A program made the position numbers and the translations under genes. From an uncultured Clostridium sp. (GTDB taxonomy: Bacteria; Bacillota; Clostridia; Lachnospirales; Lachnospiraceae): 8,376 nucleotides of DNA. The notes beneath the pieces were generated by a model that ran no database searches, was not told where the DNA came from, and saw only the letters and a program-made list of their open reading frames with translations. The DNA is taken from the NCBI GenBank assembly GCA_958349075.1, contig CATWBR010000187.1, positions 1 to 8,376 on the forward strand. Direction: 5' to 3'. This document shows, in pieces, positions 1 through 6,780 of the stretch; within the stretch, counting starts at the first letter, position 1, and each line of letters starts with the position of its first letter.

Positions 1-129
1 GGGTGGGAGCCGCTGCCGCCACACTTTCTTATATGATTTAATTTTCTTGTATTCTTTAGTTTTTTGTGTACCTTAGTTTTTGTAGCCTTCGTTTTTTGTT
101 TGCCCTTTAAAATTCAGGACAACCAGCGG
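1..129. other. T-rich non-coding flank
   Basis: No convincing protein gene is visible here. From about 25 to 112 the plus strand is very rich in T, with repeated short runs of four to six T. Positions 120-132 form a small hairpin (CAACC, loop AGC, GGTTG) just before the large structured element that starts near 130. On the minus strand, which is downstream of dus, there is no hairpin followed by a T-tract, so the operon's own transcription end is not obvious. The segment could be the upstream region of a plus-strand RNA, or a spacer before a gene lying outside the window. Confidence 0.5.
108..113 (+). promoter_or_regulatory. possible -10 element for a plus-strand RNA
   Basis: The sequence TAAAAT matches the TATAAT consensus at five of six positions. 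Its position predicts a transcript start near 119-121, immediately before the closing stem of the structured element at 130-395. No good -35 box lies 16-18 bases upstream (the bases there are GCCTTC), and there is no extended -10 TG, so this is only a weak promoter candidate, supported by its placement. Confidence 0.25.
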
Positions 130-395
130 TTGCAGGCAGGATGGTGTGCGATACCCTGGGCGTCTTCAGTCCCGGCCATAATCTTCCTGTGGGGAAGGAG
201 GGAGAAAATGATTCCGGAGGGAACCTGGAGTCCATCGGCACTTACCGAGGTCTTTTCGAGGTTAGTGTCCGTTATGTACTCCAAAGAGCGCGAGCGTTTC
301 CCGCAGGAACTTTTTCTGCCCGGATTCCCCACCCACGACCAAACTAATCCCGGGACTGAAGACTCACAACCTCCCTCACCATCCGCACTCTGCAA
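130..395 (+). ncRNA. candidate large structured non-coding RNA, family unassigned
   Basis: Many complementary segments nest around one centre. From outside in: 130-135 with 390-395 (6 bp), 139-146 with 377-384 (8 bp), 162-175 with 350-363 (14 bp, perfect), 189-196 with 325-332 (8 bp, perfect) and 213-217 with 320-324 (5 bp). Inside lies a branch point. One arm is a hairpin, 303-309 with 313-319. The other runs 219-223 with 298-302, 227-231 with 278-282, 233-235 with 274-276, then 236-246 with 260-271 (one bulge, one T-T mismatch). The plus strand is favoured because the unpaired stretches 197-212, 283-297 and 333-349 are rich in A, and the pair 307/315 is a G-U wobble only on that strand. The 3' arm overlaps the last codons of dus, on the opposite strand. 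I do not see the hallmark sequences of tmRNA, RNase P RNA, SRP RNA or the cobalamin riboswitch. It could instead be a structured 3' UTR of the minus-strand operon. Confidence 0.55.
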
Positions 396-1368
396 AAAGC
401 TCTTCTACCGCCGCCAGATATTCCGGGAACTTCTGGGACTTTTTTATTTTTTTCAGACGTTTCTCTTTGCTTCCCGCTTCTTTTCCTTCAAAAAGGCCGC
501 CCATATAAAACCACAGCTCTTTCATTTTAAAAAGTGTATTCCGATCACCCGACATTGTTTCACGATATCCGTTAAAAATTTCATCATGAAATGCCTTTAA
601 GGCGGTTTTTTCAGGTTTATCCCGGCCGGGGGCGGCGTTTTCCCCGGCATTAAGCTGTTTAAACAGAGCCGGGTTCGCGACGGCTCCGCGGCCCAGCATG
701 ACGCTCCCGATCATGGGGAATTGATCGTGAGGGAATTGTTCCCTGAATGCGGTGAACGCTTCCCGCGTAAAAATATCCCCGTTATAGCAGACCGGATTGC
801 GGCTCTGTTTTGCGCCTTCCATGAACACAGTGAGGTTTGGCTTGTTCTCATAGAAATCACTCCGCACGCGGGGATGGATAATCAATTCTTTCAGGGGATA
901 CCGGTTGTACACCTGCATCAGCTCTTCAAATTCGTCGGGACTGTTAAGTCCGATTCTTGTCTTTACCGACACCGAGACGCCGTCGGGTTCAAGCTCTCTC
1001 ACCACCTGTTCCAGGAAACGGTCGAGTTCCCCCGTATAGAAGAGGAATCCGGAACCTTTCTTTTTCGCGACCACGGTTCCCGACGGGCAGCCCAGGTTCA
1101 AATTGACCTCACGGTAGCCGTATCCGGCGATTTCTCTGGCCACCCAGATAAAATCCTCCGCCTTGTTGGTCAGTATCTGAGGCACCAGCGGCATTCCCTG
1201 ATTGTGTTCCGGACAGATGTCATTTTTTTCCCTGGAACTCAGCCTGTGGTTCTGGGTCGTCGCAATAAAGGGGGTGAAATACCGGTCTGCGCCCCCAAAA
1301 AAACGGTGATGGGCGCGCCGGTACAGATATCCTGTAATACCCTCCATGGGGGCAAAATAATATTTCAT
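376..1368 (-). CDS. dus: tRNA-dihydrouridine synthase (Dus family)
   Basis: This 330-residue protein is an FMN-dependent enzyme that reduces specific uridines to dihydrouridine in the D-loop or variable region of tRNA, in the cytoplasm. The N-terminal TIM-barrel begins with the FMN-contact motif PMEG (7-10). The catalytic cysteine is Cys94 in NLGCPSG (91-97), and other family motifs are VKTRIG (135-140), IIHPR (163-167, His165), NGD (196-198) and MLGRGA (224-229). A helical, lysine-rich C-terminal domain follows (about 250-330), as usual for tRNA binding. The length is normal. Its ATG overlaps the cbiA stop by four bases (ATGA). The nearest Shine-Dalgarno-like sequence (GGAAGGG) ends 15 bases upstream, which is too far for normal initiation, so translation is probably coupled to cbiA. 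It has no known role in B12 synthesis, so its place here may only be transcriptional hitch-hiking. Which uridine it modifies cannot be read from the sequence. Confidence 0.93.
   Translation of the reverse strand: MKYYFAPMEGITGYLYRRAHHRFFGGADRYFTPFIATTQNHRLSSREKNDICPEHNQGMPLVPQILTNKAEDFIWVAREIAGYGYREVNLNLGCPSGTVVAKKKGSGFLFYTGELDRFLEQVVRELEPDGVSVSVKTRIGLNSPDEFEELMQVYNRYPLKELIIHPRVRSDFYENKPNLTVFMEGAKQSRNPVCYNGDIFTREAFTAFREQFPHDQFPMIGSVMLGRGAVANPALFKQLNAGENAAPGRDKPEKTALKAFHDEIFNGYRETMSGDRNTLFKMKELWFYMGGLFEGKEAGSKEKRLKKIKKSQKFPEYLAAVEELFAECGW
421..453 (+). terminator. possible intrinsic terminator of the plus-strand RNA
   Basis: On the plus strand, 421-427 pairs with 432-438 around the loop AACT (seven pairs, three of them G-U wobbles). 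This is followed after one base by six T, one A and seven T. The wobbles become A-C mismatches on the minus strand, so the hairpin folds only as plus-strand RNA. It lies inside the dus coding region, where the T-tract is the complement of a lysine-rich stretch (KKIKK) common in this protein family, so it may be coincidental. If real, it would end a transcript begun near 120 at about 330 nt. Confidence 0.3.
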
Positions 1369-2813
1369 GTCTTAATTTTATATCCCTTCCTTTTTTCGTT
1401 CTCACTTCTATGAACTGCACCGTTCCATGCCCTGCACTGTTGCAGCCACTGTTCCGTAAAGGACGGCGCAGACGGATAGTAAAGATGGGGAAATCCGCAG
1501 ATTCTTGCACCGTCCTGATGAATGCACCGCCATTTCCGTTCCGACGCCGGTTTTTCAGCCAGCCAGGCTTCCCCCGGATCCCCGCTCTCCCAGTAATGGA
1601 ATTCATGCCCCTTAAGACCCGCCCCATCCGGCGGTGTCAGGCTGATATAGCCGAAACGGCCGAGTTTCCCGGTTCTGAATGCAGACATTTTAAAAATTCC
1701 GGCCATCGGATAGACGATGCCGTCGCTGCCCTCAAGACTGTCGTGCAGATATAAGAATCCTCCGCATTCCGCCAGCATGGGCATTTCCTGCTGCCAGGCT
1801 TCCCTGATGGAACGGAGCATTTCCGTATTTTCGGAGAGTTCTCTTGCGTAGTTTTCCGGATATCCGCCTCCCAGAATGATACCGCCCACGTCCCCGGGCA
1901 GCTCTTTGTCATGAAGGGGGCTGAAGTTTACAAGCTCTGCCCCCTGTTCTTTCAGAAGGTCCAGATTCTCCTGATAATAGAAACAAAATGCCTCGTCACG
2001 GGCAACGGCAATCCGCACACTGTATCGCCCTGCGCTCTCATCGGAAATGATAAGCTTCTCTTCGCCTTTCTTTATCCCGGTATGATTTGCCTCTTTGACC
2101 CCTGCTATCGCGAGAATCCGGTCGATATCCACGGTTTTTTCCATCTGCTCCGCCAGGTTTTCCAGGCGCCTGCAAAGCGAATCAATCTCTCCGGGCAGAA
2201 AGAGGCCCAGGTGGCGGCTCTCAAAGCTGTATTCCGGCGCTTCGGGGAGGCTTCCCACCACCGGTATTCCGGTCTCCGACTCTATCTGAGCGGCAATCCT
2301 TCCGGCGGAGGCCGGGGATGTCCTGTTTAGTATAACGCCCTCAATCCGGCTGTCCGGCCTGAATCCGGCAAAACCTTTTACCGTGGCGGCCAGGGACAGG
2401 GAAGCCCCCTTGCCGTCCAGGATCAGGATTACCGGCGTTCCGGTAATCCTGGAGATATCGTAAGAGCTGGCCTGGGTACGGATCCCGCCGACACCGTCGT
2501 AATATCCCATTACGCCCTCTATTACCGCTATATCGGCCCCATTTTTCCCAACCGTCCGCTGGAAGCTCTTCTCCACCTCCTCTTCATCCAGAAAAAAGCT
2601 GTCCAGGTTTGCTCCCGGTATCCGGAGGACATGGCGGTGGAACATCGGATCAATATAATCCGGCCCGCATTTAAACGAGCACGGACGGAGTCCTCTCTTA
2701 ATTAATGCCTGCAGAAAACCGCAGGTTATCAGGGTCTTTCCGCTTCCGCTTTTTGGGGCGGCAAAGAGAATTCCCGGAACAGTATTTTTACTTTCTTCTC
2801 TCCCCTGCATCAT
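1365..2813 (-). CDS. cbiA: cobyrinic acid a,c-diamide synthase CbiA
   Basis: This glutamine-dependent, ATP-driven enzyme amidates the a and c side-chain carboxylates of cobyrinic acid, the first amidation after the corrin ring is finished. The N-terminal synthetase domain (about 12-240) carries the nucleotide-binding motif APKSGSGKT (19-27), KCGPDYIDPMFH (48-59) and EGVMGYYDG (99-107). The C-terminal class I glutamine amidotransferase domain (about 265-455) has the nucleophile Cys350 in AECGGFLYL (348-356) and the histidine motif GHEFHYW (402-408). The 482-residue length is slightly above the usual 450-460 because of a basic, probably flexible tail after residue 460. The gene starts at the first of two tandem ATG codons (ATGATG), four bases inside the cbiT stop, with GGGGAGA upstream as ribosome binding site. 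In this anaerobic context the substrate is expected to be cobyrinate (CbiA) rather than hydrogenobyrinate (CobB). Confidence 0.95.
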   Translation of the reverse strand: MMQGREESKNTVPGILFAAPKSGSGKTLITCGFLQALIKRGLRPCSFKCGPDYIDPMFHRHVLRIPGANLDSFFLDEEEVEKSFQRTVGKNGADIAVIEGVMGYYDGVGGIRTQASSYDISRITGTPVILILDGKGASLSLAATVKGFAGFRPDSRIEGVILNRTSPASAGRIAAQIESETGIPVVGSLPEAPEYSFESRHLGLFLPGEIDSLCRRLENLAEQMEKTVDIDRILAIAGVKEANHTGIKKGEEKLIISDESAGRYSVRIAVARDEAFCFYYQENLDLLKEQGAELVNFSPLHDKELPGDVGGIILGGGYPENYARELSENTEMLRSIREAWQQEMPMLAECGGFLYLHDSLEGSDGIVYPMAGIFKMSAFRTGKLGRFGYISLTPPDGAGLKGHEFHYWESGDPGEAWLAEKPASERKWRCIHQDGARICGFPHLYYPSAPSFTEQWLQQCRAWNGAVHRSENEKRKGYKIKT

Positions 2814-3454
2814 ACTCCGGTCTCCCCGCTTTGTTCCCTGCCTTCCCCGGCAAAGGGCTCTCTTCCCCCGAAGGAGATGATATAGACCGGGTTCTGTCCC
2901 TGCATCAGATGGTAACGTCCTGCACGGACGGCACGGGATACCTGGACTGTAACAATATCAGCTTCAATCCCCCGCGTTCCCAGCCACTCAAGCACCATGG
3001 ACAGTGTTTCCAGGGCGATCACGTTGATGACCACCCGGATCTGGGAATTAACAGAAAGCAGCAAGTCGATAATGGCGCCCATTTCCCCCGATGTGCCTCC
3101 GATAAATGCGTGGGTCACCTTTCGCATACATTCGTCTTTTATGACGCTTTCCCGCCCCTCTGTTACGGCCAGGGATATCTGTTCCAATGCATCGCCCTCG
3201 ACAATCGTCAAGTTTCGGATTCCCGCTTTCTCTCTGTTTTTTTTAATCAGCTCTACCGCCTCCGCATTCTTTTCAAAAGCGCAGACCGCTTTCACCGGAT
3301 GGCAGAGCAGCGCCTCCACCGAGACGGAGCCCGTTCCCGCTCCGATATCCCAGAGCACGGAGCCGCGGTTCAGCTCCAGCTTGGACAGGGACACCGCCCT
3401 GACCTCGCTTTTTGTCATAGGTACTTTCCCTCTGATAAACCAATCATCTCTCAT
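2810..3454 (-). CDS. cbiT: cobalt-precorrin-6B C15-methyltransferase (decarboxylating) CbiT
   Basis: This Rossmann-fold, SAM-dependent methyltransferase methylates C15 and removes the acetate carboxyl at C12, in the last part of corrin ring modification. The opening RDDWFIRGKVPMTKSEVRA (2-20) is typical of CbiT and of the C-terminal half of CobL. The SAM-binding glycine loop is DIGAGTGSVSVE (36-47), followed by FEKN (60-63, acidic residue for the SAM ribose), FIGGTSG (117-123) and VINVIALET (142-150). At 214 residues it is about 20 longer than usual, because of a glycine- and glutamate-rich tail after residue 195. The start has a good ribosome binding site (AGAGGAAG) about six bases upstream. 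It is a separate gene here, not fused to CbiE as in CobL-type proteins, and follows cbiJE after 49 bases. Its stop codon overlaps the cbiA start. Confidence 0.94.
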   Translation of the reverse strand: MRDDWFIRGKVPMTKSEVRAVSLSKLELNRGSVLWDIGAGTGSVSVEALLCHPVKAVCAFEKNAEAVELIKKNREKAGIRNLTIVEGDALEQISLAVTEGRESVIKDECMRKVTHAFIGGTSGEMGAIIDLLLSVNSQIRVVINVIALETLSMVLEWLGTRGIEADIVTVQVSRAVRAGRYHLMQGQNPVYIISFGGREPFAGEGREQSGETGV

Positions 3455-3503
3455 TTTTTACTTCCTCTGCCAATGGCTTATTGTGTGGATGCCGTATTTT
3501 GCA

Positions 3504-4934
3504 TCAAGATTCCGCCTCTATCAATACAATACTCAGCGGATTAAACTCCTTACCGCTCAGCTCTGCCGCCGGCCCATTGGTAATGCGCTCGTCCGGATAA
3601 GACAGTTTTTCTCCAACCGTAACTCTCACATGGCCGAAACCGTGATCGGCAAGACTGCGGCAAAGCTCTCCCACACCGCTTTTTCCGCCCGTAAGGAGAA
3701 AAATCTTCCTCTTTCCCGCCCGCAGCGCCGCTACGGCATCAAATTCCCGGCCATGCGCCGTCGCAAGCAGGGCGTCATCCCAGGAAGTCATGAGCCTGGC
3801 CGCAAAATAGCTGATGGAGGAAATCCCGGGAAGTACACAGAACTCATACGGTTCTTCCAAGAGACTTCCTGCGAGTTTTTTTGTCCCGCTGTAAAATCCG
3901 CTGTCTCCTGAATAAAGAATGACCGCCTGCTGCCAGCCGGTGCTGCCGCGAAGCGCCTCCTTCACGTCGTGATCCAGATACGCGGCCCTGACTTCCGGCA
4001 TTATTCCGGACGGATTTTCCCGCTTCAGAAGCTCTTTTGCCACTTCCAGCATGCGCGGCGCTCCCAGGATAAAATCACTGTTTTTTACCGCTTCCTTTAC
4101 CTCCTCCGTCAGCAGCGAGGCAGATCCCGGTCCGATTCCGGCCAGAGTCACCCGCCGCTTCCCCTGCGGCATTTCCCTGACAAAAGACCGTGAAAGCGAC
4201 TCAAACAGGCTTTCCACCGTCTCGCCGGTCTCCTTCGGATGGCCGATGATTACGGCCGTCACTCCGCACTCCGCCGCCGCTTCCAGCTTCTCATCAAACC
4301 CCCCGGCCTTTCCCGTCTCTTTGGTGACAAGAAAAGAGGCGTTGGCCTGGCGCAGCATGGCCGCATTGATTTCTTTTGAAAAGGGTCCCTGCATACAGAT
4401 CAGGTGTTTTCCCGGGATTCCCAGCTCTTCACATTTCTTTACAACGCCGGAGGACGGCAGCACTCTGGCATAGATGCGCTCCCGCAGCCTGTCGGACCCT
4501 GCAAACACCTTAAGCTCATTGCTTCCGGTTGTGACAAAGATATTGCCCTCGCTCTTTTCAAGCCACGCCGCGGCCTCTGCCGCGGTTTGAAAGGTTCTCG
4601 TCCCCACCGTTTCGCGGCCGCTTTCCGTGCTTCTTATGCAGCGAAGATATTCCGTCTTTGTCTTCCTGCATGCCGCTTTTATATTTTCCGTTGCATTCCG
4701 CGCATAAGGGTGGGTCGCATCGATGACGAGTTCAATTTTTTTCTCCGTCAGCCAATTTCGCATCTGCTCCGCATCCATGGTGCCCGTCACCGGCCTTATG
4801 CAGCGATTCTCTCCCAGCAGCTCTCTCCCGTATTCAGATACCACGCTCACATAAGCCGGTATCCTGTTTTTACCGCAGTACTCCGCCAGGAGCCTTCCCT
4901 CGGTAGTTCCGCCGAATATCATTATCTTACACAT
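3504..4934 (-). CDS. cbiJ-cbiE: fused cobalt-precorrin-6A reductase CbiJ and precorrin C5-methyltransferase CbiE
   Basis: One continuous 476-residue frame holds two enzymes. Residues 1 to about 255 are CbiJ (CobK family), the NADH-dependent reductase of the corrin macrocycle: FGGTTEGR (7-14), DATHPYA (72-78), TGSNEL (136-141), MQGPFS (181-186) and KETGKAGGFDEK (205-216). Residues about 260-476 are CbiE, a class III tetrapyrrole methyltransferase that methylates C5: GIGPGS (266-271), YSGDSGFYSG (341-350), LPGISSISYFAARL (368-381) and LTGG (414-417). The junction is short and basic (about 250-261), with no intervening stop or long linker. CbiE is commonly fused to CbiT; here it is fused to CbiJ instead and CbiT is separate. 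The two activities are consecutive or nearly so in the pathway, so the fusion may pass intermediates between them. The ATG at 4934, eight bases inside cbiH, has an AGAGG site at 4943-4947 at good spacing. A later ATG (codon 5) would remove the start of the reductase fold. Confidence 0.93.
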   Translation of the reverse strand: MCKIMIFGGTTEGRLLAEYCGKNRIPAYVSVVSEYGRELLGENRCIRPVTGTMDAEQMRNWLTEKKIELVIDATHPYARNATENIKAACRKTKTEYLRCIRSTESGRETVGTRTFQTAAEAAAWLEKSEGNIFVTTGSNELKVFAGSDRLRERIYARVLPSSGVVKKCEELGIPGKHLICMQGPFSKEINAAMLRQANASFLVTKETGKAGGFDEKLEAAAECGVTAVIIGHPKETGETVESLFESLSRSFVREMPQGKRRVTLAGIGPGSASLLTEEVKEAVKNSDFILGAPRMLEVAKELLKRENPSGIMPEVRAAYLDHDVKEALRGSTGWQQAVILYSGDSGFYSGTKKLAGSLLEEPYEFCVLPGISSISYFAARLMTSWDDALLATAHGREFDAVAALRAGKRKIFLLTGGKSGVGELCRSLADHGFGHVRVTVGEKLSYPDERITNGPAAELSGKEFNPLSIVLIEAES

Positions 4935-5673
4935 CTTTATAACCTCTGGGCGTAACCATTCTGCCCCCGATATCCCGTGTCATCCTGTTGCCGATAAAAA
5001 CCGTTGTAAACATGTCGGCGTCAGCGTCTTTTAATTCTCTAAGCGTCATCACTTCCATTGTTTCACCCTCGCGGCCGATATTTTTTACCAGGCCGCAGAC
5101 CGTTCTTTCATCTTTATAACAGAGCAGAATTTCACAGGCCTGTTTCAGATAACCGGAACGTTTCCTGCTGGAAGGATTGTAAAGGCAGATATTAAAATCG
5201 CCCTCTGCCGCGGCTTTAAGCCGTCTATTGATCGTTTCCATCGGCGTGAGGAGATCGCTCAGGCTGATAACGGCAAAGTCATGTCCTAAAGGCGCGCCCA
5301 GAACAGCCCCTCCGCTCAGAGCTGCCGTCACCCCCGGGATAATCTCAATCTCCACCCCCGGATATTCCGGCGCCAGTTCAAGAATGAGCCCGGCCATCCC
5401 GTAGACACCGCTGTCACCGCTGCAAATCATTGCCGTCACTTTTCCCCCTGAAGCCGATTCAAGAGCCATAATACACCTCTCTTTTTCCCGGCGCATCGGC
5501 GTTGTGAGAAGTTCCTTATCCGGAAAAAATTCTTTTATCAAATCGATGTAAACGGTATAACCGGCAATTACGCTGCACTCTTTTATCACCCGCTCCGCCC
5601 GTATCGTCATCTGCTCATAAGCGCCCGGCCCAATCCCCACGACGTATAATTTCCCTTTATTGATTTCCTGCAT
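4927..5673 (-). CDS. cbiH: cobalt-precorrin-3B C17-methyltransferase CbiH
   Basis: This class III SAM-dependent methyltransferase adds the C17 methyl group and drives ring contraction in the anaerobic pathway. The chosen start gives 248 residues, close to the usual length of about 240. Motifs: YVVGIGPG (10-17), CSGDSGVYGMAG (84-95), IPGVTAALSGGAVLGAPLGH (112-131), SLSDLLTP (137-144), YNPSSRKR (165-172) and VFIGN (225-229). There is no C-terminal iron-sulfur extension of the CbiH60 type. The frame stays open upstream to a TTG at 5721 and an ATG at 5712, which would add 16 or 13 residues. Those residues are not part of the fold and neither codon has a Shine-Dalgarno sequence, whereas the ATG at 5673 is preceded by the purine run GGAAGGGAAGAAAAGAGG. 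The start is therefore probable, not certain. The gene follows cbiG after 60 bases and ends inside the start of cbiJE. Confidence 0.92.
   Translation of the reverse strand: MQEINKGKLYVVGIGPGAYEQMTIRAERVIKECSVIAGYTVYIDLIKEFFPDKELLTTPMRREKERCIMALESASGGKVTAMICSGDSGVYGMAGLILELAPEYPGVEIEIIPGVTAALSGGAVLGAPLGHDFAVISLSDLLTPMETINRRLKAAAEGDFNICLYNPSSRKRSGYLKQACEILLCYKDERTVCGLVKNIGREGETMEVMTLRELKDADADMFTTVFIGNRMTRDIGGRMVTPRGYKDV
4943..4947 (-). promoter_or_regulatory. ribosome binding site of cbiJ-cbiE
   Basis: AGAGG stands eight bases before the ATG at 4934, inside the last codons of cbiH. It supports that start rather than the ATG four codons later. Confidence 0.7.
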
Positions 5674-5733
5674 CCTCTTTTCTTCCCTTCCATCTGTGCA
5701 TTTAAGTGACATCGCATCCAAACGCTCAATCCG

Positions 5734-6780
5734 TCAAAATTCTATCACGGTTTCCCGCACCGCAACCGCCGCCGTCACGGAGGGAAAGATGCATTTCTCT
5801 GCCGCCAGCCGCACCTTCCCTCCGCCGATCGCCGCGCCGGCGAGAGCCGATCGCTCGCATACATTGCCAACCCCCGTCACGCTTTTTACAAACTCCGATT
5901 CCGATGAACTGCCCTCCACCGCGCTCAGCTCCCCGGACGTAAAAACCTGCCATGTAAGGCCCCAGTCTTCGGCCAGCGCGATAAGAGCCTTCTCATCGCG
6001 TTTCAGATCAATGCTGGCAAGCATGGCGATTGCCCGCCTGTCGATTCCACAGCTCCTCAGAAGCTCCTCAGCCGCGTTTTTAGCTGCCTCTCCGGGTATT
6101 TCACGGCGGCACCCCATCCCCAGGACTGCAGCCCTTGGAATCAGGCGCAGAAGGCCGCAGCCGGGCGGCCTTTTCCCGCCTTCATAGGGAATTTCAGCAC
6201 AACTGCATGTAATATAAATATTCCGCCGGTGCCACGTTCCTTTTTCAAGCGGCTCCGGAATCTCTCCCGCCAACGGAAAATCACTGAACAGTCCCACCGG
6301 CTCCCCTCTCAGAACGGCGGCTGAAATCTCTTTCGCCTCTTTCAGGTCATCGATTGTGAGTCCATTCTTTTTTGCGAAAAGATCCACAGCAAAAGCGTGA
6401 TGCAGATCCGTCGCCGTCGTGATAACCGGCTGCGCTCCCAATACCTTTGCCGCCTCGGAGGCCAGCTCGTTTGCGCCCCCCAGATGGCCCGACAGAAGGG
6501 AGACGGCAAAGTTCCCCAGTTCGTCCACCACGACCACGGCCGGATCCCGATCTTTTCCTTTTAAAAATGGAGCAATGGAGCGCACCGCAATTCCCGCCGC
6601 CCCGATAAAAATAAGTCCGTCCTCCTCGGTAAAAGCCTTTTTCACAAACTCGCTCAGGGAAATTAAAAGTCCGTGCACCGAAAAAGCCCGGGACTCATGT
6701 CCCAGGTCTTTTAAGCCGGTTTCCAGTCTCCCGCCGGTGATGCCGCCCTGAGCGGTAAAGCTAATGATTACAATCCTCAT
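5734..6780 (-). CDS. cbiG: cobalt-precorrin-5A hydrolase CbiG
   Basis: CbiG opens the delta-lactone of cobalt-precorrin-5A and releases acetaldehyde, completing ring contraction; it marks the anaerobic B12 route. The 348 residues match the family. The N-terminal and central part has GAAGIAVR (60-67), DELGNFAVSLLSGHLGGAN (86-104) and TTATD (121-125). The C-terminal CobE-like domain (about 215-348) has GMGCRREIPGE (221-231), ASIDLKRDEKAL (255-266) and VTGVGNVCERSALAGA (301-316). The frame is open for another 31 codons upstream to 6873, but that part overlaps cbiF deeply and looks non-coding. The ATG at 6780 gives the canonical start MRIVIISFTAQG and is preceded at five bases by AGGAGG, so it is the real start. 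It overlaps the end of cbiF by 20 bases. Confidence 0.95.
   Translation of the reverse strand: MRIVIISFTAQGGITGGRLETGLKDLGHESRAFSVHGLLISLSEFVKKAFTEEDGLIFIGAAGIAVRSIAPFLKGKDRDPAVVVVDELGNFAVSLLSGHLGGANELASEAAKVLGAQPVITTATDLHHAFAVDLFAKKNGLTIDDLKEAKEISAAVLRGEPVGLFSDFPLAGEIPEPLEKGTWHRRNIYITCSCAEIPYEGGKRPPGCGLLRLIPRAAVLGMGCRREIPGEAAKNAAEELLRSCGIDRRAIAMLASIDLKRDEKALIALAEDWGLTWQVFTSGELSAVEGSSSESEFVKSVTGVGNVCERSALAGAAIGGGKVRLAAEKCIFPSVTAAVAVRETVIEF

Noticed and set aside
1..30. Terminator of an upstream plus-strand gene (GTGG/CCAC arms at 3-6 and 19-22, then TTTCTT)
   Set aside because: Only four outer pairs form, the interior does not pair well, and the T-tract is interrupted and short.
114..395. 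Small frames on both strands in the 3' flank (114-395 minus, 141-347 plus, 64-600 plus)
   Set aside because: No family resemblance, no credible ribosome binding sites, and the region's base pattern is explained by paired stems rather than codons.
130..395. tmRNA, RNase P RNA, SRP RNA, 6S RNA or T-box identity for the structured element
   Set aside because: I looked for the conserved sequences I know for these families on both strands and found none. A covariance-model search is needed to exclude divergent members.
2997..3911. A 304-codon open frame on the plus strand opposite cbiT and the end of cbiJE
   Set aside because: It is the antisense shadow of two well-supported genes. It spans their junction, has no recognisable domain, and its serine/phenylalanine-rich composition is typical of complemented coding sequence.
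5660..6187. A 175-codon plus-strand frame opposite cbiG
   Set aside because: It is rich in serine, arginine and proline, with no motif or ribosome binding site, and is fully covered by cbiG, whose family motifs are complete.
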